This document shows, in pieces, positions 1-5,280 of a stretch of DNA of 5,530 nt. The position numbers were made by a program, and so were the translations under genes. Each line of letters begins with the position of its first letter. Within the stretch, counting starts at the first letter, position 1. Source of the DNA: CAZVEV01 sp964625865 (GTDB lineage Bacteria > Planctomycetota > Phycisphaerae > SM23-33). Location: positions 1-5,530 of the forward strand of contig CAZVEV010000357.1 of assembly GCA_964625865.1 (NCBI GenBank). Direction: 5' to 3'. The notes beneath the pieces were generated by a model, which saw nothing but the letters and a program-made list of their open reading frames with translations, was not told the origin of the DNA and made no database searches.

Positions 1-81
1 GAGATCGGCCAAATAGCCCAAACCCCATTATTCAAAACTGACGGTACACTAGCCGCGAACAACGTGTCGCAACGAATCTCG

Positions 82-109
82 CAGGCGCTGTCCCCGCGGG
101 CAGCGCCTG
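82..109 (-). repeat. GC-rich hairpin, 9-bp perfect stem
   Basis: CAGGCGCTG and CAGCGCCTG form a perfect 9-bp stem (82-90 with 101-109) around a 10-base GC-rich loop that contains the palindrome CCCGCGGG. No T-run follows on either strand, so it is not a classical intrinsic terminator. It lies about 130 bases past the lipoprotein stop codon and may be the last element of the structured tail. The strand assignment is inferred from the neighbouring gene. Confidence 0.5.
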
Positions 110-135
110 TATGCTTGCGCTGAGGGTATCCCCAC

Positions 136-218
136 GCGCCAAGACGCCCAGAAGCACGCTGCGCCGCGCGGGCATGCTGAAACGCTGCGGAGCAGCTTGC
201 TTCCTGGCGTCTTGACGC
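136..218 (-). ncRNA. Candidate structured RNA or 3' UTR element (long imperfect stem)
   Basis: Two 21-base arms, 136-156 and 198-218, are near-perfect inverted repeats. Read as minus-strand RNA, 18 positions are Watson-Crick pairs, two are G-U wobbles and one is an A-G mismatch. On the plus strand the two wobble positions become A-C mismatches. The interior can form a small hairpin at 184-196 (GCTGC, loop TCC, GCAGC) and a second stem, 154-159 with 172-177, that also contains a G-U pair valid only on the minus strand. The element begins about 20 bases past the lipoprotein stop codon. It could be a 3' UTR stabiliser, a factor-assisted terminator or a small RNA; I recognise no known family. Confidence 0.4.
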
Positions 219-231
219 ATCCCAATGCGTC
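214..231 (-). terminator. Possible terminator-like hairpin after the lipoprotein gene
   Basis: GACGCAT and ATGCGTC form a perfect 7-bp stem with a 4-base loop, starting six bases past the lipoprotein stop codon on the minus strand. No U-tract follows, so intrinsic termination is doubtful. The 3' arm shares positions 214-218 with the long stem at 136-218, so the two structures cannot form fully together. It may act as a terminator-like element or simply protect the mRNA 3' end. Confidence 0.35.
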
Positions 232-237
232 GGTCGC

Positions 238-945
238 CTACTCCGTCGTTTCCAGTCGCGTGACGACCACGTCGCGGATCGCCCCCTTCGTATCGTACGT
301 CGAGATGCCCAGCGGGCGGGCGGGCTCTTGTTGGGGCCAGACCTCGAAGCGGTGACCCGTGATCTCCTGCTCGATGATGACCTCGTCGTCCAGCGCCACG
401 AGGATCTTCTTGTCACTGACTTCGGCCTCGATGTCGTACCACTTGCCCTGTGTGAACGTGATCGCCCGAGTGGTGCTGTTCTCGGCGGCCGAGAAGTCGT
501 CCACGTTGGACAGGCCCACGATCGATCCGCCCCATCCGCCGAGGATCAGCGAGACGTGGCCCCCGCCGACGGGGAACGTCAGCCCGCAGAAGAAGTCTTC
601 GCCCTCGACGCGCCTGGCCTGCAACGTGATGCGGTAGTTGCCCTTGAGCATCTTGCCTTTCCACTGCACGCCGGTCAGTTGTTGTCCGACCCCGAGAACC
701 ATCGCCCCGTCGGCGACCTCGACCTTGCCCGGCCTGTCGAAGTAGATGTCGTCCTTGATCACGTGCCACCCCGTCAGGTCCTTGCCGTTGAACAGCACCG
801 CGCGGGCGCCGGGGGCCAGCGTGTCGATTCGAGGCGGGCCGGCAGGTTTGGGCGGGGCGCTCGTGCCGTAATCGCAGGGGCAGCATCCGGCGACAAGGAT
901 CAGGGCGGCCGGCAGGGCGACAGCGGCGAAGGCGGCGTGTTTCAT
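238..945 (-). CDS. DUF1080 / 3-keto-disaccharide hydrolase-like lipoprotein
   Basis: This encodes a 235-residue envelope protein. Residues 1-20 form a lipoprotein signal peptide ending in the lipobox VAGC, with predicted lipidation at Cys21; Cys22 and Cys24 follow closely. A short Pro-rich linker (about 28-40) leads to one domain of the DUF1080 family (PF06439), a concanavalin-like beta sandwich. Its hallmark LFNGKDLTGW is at residues 51-60, and further beta strands run to a typical ending near RDVVVTRLE. Some DUF1080 proteins hydrolyse 3-keto-glycosides and others may only bind sugars, so the activity here is open. The start is supported by GGGAG at 955-959, nine bases before the ATG, and by the signal peptide. 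The gene lies 63 bases downstream of the di-heme protein gene on the same strand and is probably co-transcribed with it. The length suits a single-domain member. The family call is firm and the substrate is unknown. Confidence 0.88.
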   Translation of the reverse strand: MKHAAFAAVALPAALILVAGCCPCDYGTSAPPKPAGPPRIDTLAPGARAVLFNGKDLTGWHVIKDDIYFDRPGKVEVADGAMVLGVGQQLTGVQWKGKMLKGNYRITLQARRVEGEDFFCGLTFPVGGGHVSLILGGWGGSIVGLSNVDDFSAAENSTTRAITFTQGKWYDIEAEVSDKKILVALDDEVIIEQEITGHRFEVWPQQEPARPLGISTYDTKGAIRDVVVTRLETTE

Positions 946-968
946 GTTGCGTTACTCCCATCGAGGAT

Positions 969-989
969 CCCCACGACGCCGTCGTGGGG
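969..989 (-). repeat. Intercistronic hairpin, 9-bp perfect stem
   Basis: CCCCACGAC and GTCGTGGGG pair perfectly around a 3-base loop in the 63-base gap between the two minus-strand genes. On the minus strand the stem ends nine bases before the GGGAG ribosome binding site of the lipoprotein gene and no T-run follows. It may therefore be an RNA-processing, stability or partial-attenuation element rather than a full terminator. On the plus strand it is followed by CTTTGTCCT, but no plus-strand gene ends here. Confidence 0.5.
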
Positions 990-1008
990 CTTTGTCCTGT
1001 GTGTGGTG

Positions 1009-3723
1009 TTATGGCGTCTTGTGGACGACGGAGGATTTCCGGGCGGTGCCGGCGACGAGTGTGCGGACCCAGCAGCTCTTGCAGAGGCATTGGGGCCTCC
1101 CACACGTGCCGTCAATGTCACGGTACTCCCGCGGGGCGATCGATGCGTTGACCAGCGCGAGGGCCTTGACGTAGTCCGGGGCCGTCGTGCCGGCGTAGCC
1201 CTTGTCGATCTGTCCCCACCCGCCGGCTTTGACGGGCATCGGGGCACGGAGGATGCGGCTCTGATCGGGCTGGGCGACGTTGACCAGGGCGGCAAACGGC
1301 TGGGCGGCGAGCGTTGCGCCGAAGCGCCGCTTGACGAACGCGCGCAGGGCCTTCTCGCCGGCCGGGTCGGCCTGGCGGTCCTCGATGCGGTTAAATGAGT
1401 AATCGCCGGCGTACTGGATGTTCAGGTCAAGCCAATCGATGATCCGCTGCATGGACGCCCGGTCGAGGGTGAGCTTGGCCTTACCGTGTCCGCCCGCGAT
1501 CATCGGCGCCAGCTTGCTGGCGGCGGCGAAGTAGTCCTTCGGGCGGCTGGCGTGGACCTCTCGCTTGAACGGGGCCGGCTTGACCAGGCCCGGACGGTTC
1601 AGCAGCGAGTTGTACGACGTGGTGGCCGCCAGGAGCCGCGACTTCATCCACCCTTTGGGCAACCTGGGCGTCTCGCTCGTGCCCAGGAGGTTCATCTTGC
1701 CCTCGAGTTTCTCGCCCAGGCCGTGGCACCGGATGCAGTAGCGGTCAAGGACTGGCTGGACCGATCGCCTGAAGCTGAACCCGCCTTCGTAGTTCGAGCT
1801 TTCCGGCGGGGTGATCGTCGCCGGCGTCGCCCGCATCACGGCCGCGTGGGACATCGGCGCCGTGCCCTTCGGTTCGTGGCACCCCACGCAACTGCGAAAC
1901 TCGCCCGGTTGGAGATAGACCACCGTCCGCATGGTCATGATCGCCATCCCGCTTTCGTCCAACGCCTGCAGTTGCAGCGGCTGGCCGGCCGGCGCGGTAA
2001 AGACGGCCGAACCATCGGGCTTGACCGGTACCGTGCCGAGGATCTTCTTGGCGACCTCGTGTCGAATCAGCGAGGGCTGGTTCTTCCACGTGGCGGGCTG
2101 ACCGACGATGCGGTTGATCCGCAGGGTCTTGATCTGGCCGCGTTTGATCAGCCCCTCGGGGTCGTTTTCGGTCTTGTAGATGTCCTGGACGGCGAAGACG
2201 CCGGTGTTGGGCGCGGTCTTGGGGTCCGGCAGGGACGAGGGACGCATCGCCGGTTTGGGTCGAGGGCGCAGCGGCGTGGGCGAGAAGCAGGAGGTCGCGC
2301 CCTTGTAGATCAACTCGCGCCCCCCGAAGGAGTCGACCAGGTAGATCGAGAAGGTGTCCGACGGCGTGCGCCCCTGCTTGGGCAGGATGTCGGGCGAGTA
2401 GGCGGCCAGAAACAGATCATCGGTGATCGGCCAGGGCGTGGAGTAGCACCCATGGATAGTGCCCGCCTCGGCCTCGAAATACGGAATCTCGGGCGTGATG
2501 CGTTTGATCGGCTCGGGCCCGTTCTCGCCGATGGTGGTGTCGATGGTGATGATGCAGCCGGTGGAGAAGCTGTGATGTCCGGTCGCCAGGGCGACGACCT
2601 TCCTGGAATTCGGGATCGGCGCCGTCGAAGAGACCATCCAGGGCTTCTCGGTATCGGCGCCGTAGAAGTTCGCCTGGGTGGCCCCGTCGGGGTGGGTGTA
2701 CCAGAGCATGTGGAACATCGTGACGTTGCGGTTGATGTAGTCCCATCGCGTGTAGACCAGTCGCCCGTCGGGCAGGACGACCGGGTCGGTCTCGTTGGCC
2801 TCGGCGAAGGAGATCTGGCGGATGTTCGTCGCGCCGGGCGTCGTGCCCGGAAGCGGGTCGGCGCGATACAGCAGCAGCGAGGGGGTGTATCGCCCGTTGT
2901 GGCATCGCCCGAAGCCCTGGATTCGCGTCGAGACCATCGCGATCCCGCCGTCGGGCAGATAGCACGGATCGCCGTCCTCGATCAGCACGGTCTTGCGCCC
3001 GCCCCAGCGGGCCATCGGGTCGCTCGGCGTACCGGTGATCTGTCGTACCCACGATCCGTCGGCCGCCGCTTCGTGGATGAAGTAGCGGCGGTGCTCCTTC
3101 GTCTTCTCGCGGTGGTCGCAGAAGGCAAAGACGATGCGCTTGGCATCCCAGGACAGCTTGGGCTTCCACGTCCCGCCGGGCGGCAGCTTGCCTTTCAGCA
3201 GCACCGTCGGCTTGGGCGCGGTCTTCCAGTTGTCCAGGACGGTCAGGCCCGGTCCGGGCCTGCTGTGGCGCCCGAGATACTGGTCGCAGTTGTGGCTGTA
3301 AAGGGGAGGGGGGTTCTGGTTGATCAGGAGGCGGTCGAAGTCCAGTGCGGGGTGGGACAGGATGATCCTGCGACGGAGCTTCAGAATCTCTGCCGTCACC
3401 GCGGTCAGTTTCGCCTCGTTGCTTCCGGCCGCGGCGCGGCGCCGGGCGAGGCCTGCAAGTTCGGCCGCCATCTTCGGTCGCCCAGCGGACTTCTGCACGT
3501 ACGCCAGCGTCTTGCGGGCCAGTTCGACGGCCTTGTCCGCTTGCTGGGCAGGAGTGAGCCTGACGACCTTCGCCGGCTTGGGGGCGGGTTTGGACTTTCG
3601 CTTCCTGGCAGACTTCTTCGGCCGCCGGACCGGCTGCGTCCCGTCGGTCTTCGACGCCGCATCGTCTGTAAGGCCCAGGCAAACCGTGACGCCTATCAAC
3701 AGTGTCAGAACAATCTTGCGCAT
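1009..3723 (-). CDS. Exported beta-propeller di-heme c-type cytochrome, hydrazine synthase alpha-like family
   Basis: This encodes 904 residues. Residues 1-24 form a Sec-type signal peptide (cleavage perhaps after AAS). A Lys/Arg/Pro-rich linker (about 33-52) and a helical, possibly coiled-coil segment (about 56-122) follow. The large middle part (about 125-480) has WD40/PD40-like beta-propeller signatures such as CYLPDGGIAMVSTR (254-267) and VVLPDGRLVYTRWD (315-328). Two c-type heme motifs follow: CVGCH (612-616), in the context FRSCVGCHEPKG, and CIRCH (663-667), in a planctomycete cytochrome context (VQPVLDRYCIRCHG). The C-terminus has a cysteine cluster (C874, C879, C881, C884). The architecture resembles the hydrazine synthase alpha family, which has many planctomycete paralogues not tied to anammox. 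The residue four after His616 is Gly620; in the true enzyme I recall a heme-ligating Tyr there, so hydrazine synthesis is unlikely. It probably transfers electrons in the periplasm; its partner is unknown. The ATG at 3723 is chosen over a start 70 codons upstream because it begins the signal peptide, has AGGGAG at 3728-3733 and lies downstream of the promoter candidate. Confidence 0.85.
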   Translation of the reverse strand: MRKIVLTLLIGVTVCLGLTDDAASKTDGTQPVRRPKKSARKRKSKPAPKPAKVVRLTPAQQADKAVELARKTLAYVQKSAGRPKMAAELAGLARRRAAAGSNEAKLTAVTAEILKLRRRIILSHPALDFDRLLINQNPPPLYSHNCDQYLGRHSRPGPGLTVLDNWKTAPKPTVLLKGKLPPGGTWKPKLSWDAKRIVFAFCDHREKTKEHRRYFIHEAAADGSWVRQITGTPSDPMARWGGRKTVLIEDGDPCYLPDGGIAMVSTRIQGFGRCHNGRYTPSLLLYRADPLPGTTPGATNIRQISFAEANETDPVVLPDGRLVYTRWDYINRNVTMFHMLWYTHPDGATQANFYGADTEKPWMVSSTAPIPNSRKVVALATGHHSFSTGCIITIDTTIGENGPEPIKRITPEIPYFEAEAGTIHGCYSTPWPITDDLFLAAYSPDILPKQGRTPSDTFSIYLVDSFGGRELIYKGATSCFSPTPLRPRPKPAMRPSSLPDPKTAPNTGVFAVQDIYKTENDPEGLIKRGQIKTLRINRIVGQPATWKNQPSLIRHEVAKKILGTVPVKPDGSAVFTAPAGQPLQLQALDESGMAIMTMRTVVYLQPGEFRSCVGCHEPKGTAPMSHAAVMRATPATITPPESSNYEGGFSFRRSVQPVLDRYCIRCHGLGEKLEGKMNLLGTSETPRLPKGWMKSRLLAATTSYNSLLNRPGLVKPAPFKREVHASRPKDYFAAASKLAPMIAGGHGKAKLTLDRASMQRIIDWLDLNIQYAGDYSFNRIEDRQADPAGEKALRAFVKRRFGATLAAQPFAALVNVAQPDQSRILRAPMPVKAGGWGQIDKGYAGTTAPDYVKALALVNASIAPREYRDIDGTCGRPQCLCKSCWVRTLVAGTARKSSVVHKTP

Positions 3724-3752
3724 AGGGCTCCCTGCCGCACTCGTTCGCGTGT

Positions 3753-3763
3753 TACACAGTGTA
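3753..3763. promoter_or_regulatory. Operator-like palindrome at the predicted transcription start
   Basis: TACAC-A-GTGTA is an 11-base perfect inverted repeat in the divergent intergenic region. It starts seven bases downstream of the minus-strand -10 element at 3771-3776, so it covers the expected transcription start and early leader of the di-heme cytochrome gene, a common place for a repressor site. No regulator gene is in view, so a role is inference from position and symmetry. Confidence 0.35.
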
Positions 3764-3770
3764 GTGAACC

Positions 3771-3799
3771 ATGATAGCACAAACCCCGGACGCGGCGAA
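3771..3799 (-). promoter_or_regulatory. Predicted housekeeping-sigma promoter of the cytochrome-lipoprotein pair
   Basis: On the minus strand, TGCTATCAT (3771-3779) matches an extended -10 element (TGnTATAAT) with five of six core bases. A weak -35, TTCGCC (3794-3799, three of six), lies upstream with a 17-base spacer. Transcription would start near 3764, leaving a leader of about 40 bases before the ATG at 3723. This is one of the few AT-richer stretches in the divergent region. It is a motif call only. Confidence 0.5.
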
Positions 3800-3847
3800 T
3801 CGTTTTCACCTGTTTGGATTCGCGCCAGGTGGTCGATACCAGCAGGG

Positions 3848-3880
3848 GGCCACGTCGCCTTGTGGGCGACGAGCCTGGCC
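3848..3880 (+). repeat. Bulged hairpin upstream of the flippase-like gene
   Basis: CGTCGCC (3853-3859) and GGCGACG (3865-3871) form a 7-bp stem around TTGTG. The flanking GGCCA (3848-3852) and TGGCC (3876-3880) extend it by five pairs across a 4-base bulge on the 3' side. It ends 34 bases before the ATG at 3915, so it would probably sit in the 5' leader of that gene, whose promoter I could not identify. It carries no T-run and does not match a riboswitch that I recognise. Confidence 0.4.
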
Positions 3881-3914
3881 GGTGCACTCCCGGGCTTGGT
3901 GGGCTTGAGGCGGC

Positions 3915-5123
3915 ATGACGCGTAAGAAAACACTCCTGGTGGCCTTTAAGATCGCGCTGGCAGCGGTGCTGCTGACGTGGGTGGTTGGCAAGACGCACTG
4001 GCGCGATTACGTCGTCAGCGCCGACGGCTCGACGTACGCCGTGATCCGCCCGGTCCCGCCCGGCCCGGCGGGCGGGCCGGGGGCCGATGTCGTCTCGCCG
4101 GGGATGCTCTGGTGGCGCGGGCACAAGACCGTGGCGACCGGCACGCTCGTGCCCGTCGACGAAAACGCCGCGGCGCCGCAGTACGTCTATCGCGGCTTCG
4201 CGTCGAGCGTGGCGGGCATCAACACGGCCCTGCTGGTTCTCGCGATCCTGTCGTCGTTGTTCTGCATCTCCCTGACGGCCGTCCGGTGGTGGATGCTGCT
4301 GCGAATACAGGGCATCGACGTGCATCTGTGGGAAGTGACGCGACTGACGTTTCTGGGCCACTTCTTCAACTTCATCGTCCCGGGCACGGTGGGGGGGGAC
4401 CTGGTCAAGGCCTACTACGTCTCGACGCACACACCCAAGACCGCCGTCGTGCTGGTCAGCATCTTCGTCGACCGCCTGTTCGGCTTTGCCGAGATGTCCC
4501 TCCTGGCGGCGGCCATGATCGGCGTGGCCCTGGCCGGCGGGCTCCAGAGCTTCGATGAACTGCACCAGCCGGTGGTGGCCATCGCGGTCGTGCTGACCGT
4601 CCTGGGGCTGATGCTGGTATTCCTCCTGAGCGGCGGGTTCAGGCGGCGACTGCATCTCCAGAAGATCTACCGTCGCCTGCCGATCGCCCACCACATCGCG
4701 GCGGCCGGAGACGCGGTGCGCCTGTACAAGCGGCGGATCGGGCAACTGACCGAAGCCATCATCGCGACCGTTGTCTCGCATATTTTCTACGTCGGAGTGG
4801 TGGCGCTGGTGGGCATGGGCCTGTCACTGGAGATCCCCTGGTACAGCTACTTCATCTTCGTTCCGCTGATCACCATCGCGGGGGCCGTCCCTGTGACTCC
4901 CGGCGGAATCGGCGTGGTCGAGGGCCTCTACGTGGCCCTGTTCGTCAGCGACACGTGCAGCTCCAGCCAGGTGCTCGCCCTGGCGCTGCTGGCCAGGGCG
5001 ATACCAATGTTCTGGGGACTTCCCGGTGCGATCGTCGCGGTTACGGGACCTCGAATCCCCAAGGTCGATGTGCTCGAGCACGAACTCGGCATGGATGAGG
5101 ACGACGACGACGAGGTGGTCTGA
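3915..5123 (+). CDS. Lysylphosphatidylglycerol synthase TM-domain / YbhN-AglD flippase-like membrane protein
   Basis: This encodes a 402-residue inner-membrane protein of the LPG_synthase_TM / UPF0104 family (PF03706). Members without an enzymatic domain are thought to move lipid or polyprenyl-linked substrates across the membrane. Hydrophobic segments are visible at about 8-24, 101-125, 143-157, 178-210, 219-239, 283-303, 311-327, 331-345 and 352-376. Family hallmarks are GHFFNFIVPGTVGGD (148-162), VDRLFG (185-190) and PVTPGGIGVVEG (326-337), with a late LARAIPMFWGLPGA segment (359-372). Unusual are a 75-residue polar loop rich in Pro and Gly between the first two membrane segments (about 26-100) and an acidic tail ending EDDDDEVV. 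There is no aminoacyl-transferase domain, so it is not a complete MprF. The start is supported by GAGG (3907-3910) and by the basic N-terminus before the first membrane helix. It is divergent from the cytochrome gene. The transported substrate cannot be told from the sequence. Confidence 0.88.
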   Translation: MTRKKTLLVAFKIALAAVLLTWVVGKTHWRDYVVSADGSTYAVIRPVPPGPAGGPGADVVSPGMLWWRGHKTVATGTLVPVDENAAAPQYVYRGFASSVAGINTALLVLAILSSLFCISLTAVRWWMLLRIQGIDVHLWEVTRLTFLGHFFNFIVPGTVGGDLVKAYYVSTHTPKTAVVLVSIFVDRLFGFAEMSLLAAAMIGVALAGGLQSFDELHQPVVAIAVVLTVLGLMLVFLLSGGFRRRLHLQKIYRRLPIAHHIAAAGDAVRLYKRRIGQLTEAIIATVVSHIFYVGVVALVGMGLSLEIPWYSYFIFVPLITIAGAVPVTPGGIGVVEGLYVALFVSDTCSSSQVLALALLARAIPMFWGLPGAIVAVTGPRIPKVDVLEHELGMDEDDDDEVV

Positions 5124-5172
5124 TCCCGCCGATCTGACCGAGCGCCGTCCAGGTGTTGCGGCAGGGGATTGC

Positions 5173-5200
5173 TCAAGTCCTCCGCCGAACAGGCCGACAA
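5173..5200 (+). promoter_or_regulatory. Predicted sigma-28 (FliA-type) flagellar promoter
   Basis: TCAAGTCC (5173-5180) and GCCGACAA (5193-5200) are separated by 12 bases. The -10 element matches seven of eight bases of the FliA consensus GCCGATAA. The -35 element matches the TAAAG/TCAAG type, with spacing within one base of the enterobacterial form. Transcription would begin near 5208, about 70 bases before the downstream ATG. The PilZ/YcgR-like gene it would drive is a type of gene that FliA controls in enterobacteria. The call rests on motif plus context, with no alignment of local flagellar promoters. Confidence 0.5.
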
Positions 5201-5215
5201 TATCAATAATATTGA
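5198..5215. repeat. AT-rich inverted repeat in the leader of the PilZ-like gene
   Basis: Two overlapping symmetries occur in a short AT-rich island: CAATAT (5198-5203) with ATATTG (5209-5214), and TCAATA-A-TATTGA (5203-5215). The repeat overlaps the 3' end of the sigma-28-like -10 element and the expected transcription start. It also overlaps a perfect TTGACA (5212-5217) that lacks a good -10 at 15-18 bases. It could be an operator; there is no direct evidence for a regulator. Confidence 0.3.
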
Positions 5216-5280
5216 CAGAACGTCGGGGATGGCAATTCGTGTTGGGCTGACAGCACGGGTTGGTTTCAGGGTGATGACAG

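Larger units (their letters stand above)
1..237. other. Intergenic region rich in inverted repeats, no convincing gene
   Basis: This stretch lies downstream of the lipoprotein gene. I see no RNA gene of a known class and no convincing coding region. A 62-codon frame on the minus strand (32-220) is open, but it is Ala/Arg-rich, has no ribosome binding site, resembles no family I know and runs straight through the hairpins. The region is dominated by inverted repeats: 214-231, 136-156 with 198-218, 184-196, 154-177 and 82-109. The leftmost 60 bases are less GC-rich and show nothing I can name. The region most likely holds the 3' end of the minus-strand transcript, perhaps with a structured RNA. 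Confidence 0.55.

Noticed and set aside
32..220. A 62-codon minus-strand frame downstream of the lipoprotein gene
   Set aside because: No ribosome binding site or family match, and the sequence is better explained by inverted repeats. A small peptide cannot be fully excluded.
328..1398. A 356-codon plus-strand frame across the lipoprotein gene, the gap and the end of the cytochrome gene
   Set aside because: It crosses two real genes and their intergenic hairpin, has low-complexity Arg/Ala/Asp composition and no family resemblance.
3244..3262. A 19-base near-perfect palindrome (two 9-base arms around one base) inside the cytochrome gene
   Set aside because: It encodes RPGPGL, where alternating Pro/Gly codons in GC-rich DNA give CCC/GGG symmetry by themselves, so a site is not needed to explain it.
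1486..3774. A 762-codon open frame on the plus strand, antisense to the di-heme cytochrome gene
   Set aside because: Its translation is Arg/Gly/Val/Asp-rich with no recognisable domain, while the opposite strand has a signal peptide, two heme motifs and family signatures. Long antisense frames are expected in GC-rich genes.
3724..3933. A 70-codon N-terminal extension of the cytochrome gene
   Set aside because: It would bury the signal peptide, pass through the predicted promoter and palindrome, and overlap the divergent gene's start. The ATG at 3723 has its own ribosome binding site.
4060..4080. An 8-bp GC hairpin inside the flippase-like gene
   Set aside because: It falls in a Pro/Gly-rich coding stretch where such symmetry is expected from codon composition.
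3705..4781. A 358-codon minus-strand frame opposite the flippase-like gene
   Set aside because: It is His/Arg/Gln/Asp-rich, as expected for the reverse of hydrophobic membrane codons, and it overlaps the cytochrome start and promoter.
5212..5240. A sigma-70 promoter built on the perfect TTGACA at 5212-5217
   Set aside because: No -10 better than two of six bases occurs at usable spacing, so it was not called as a separate promoter.
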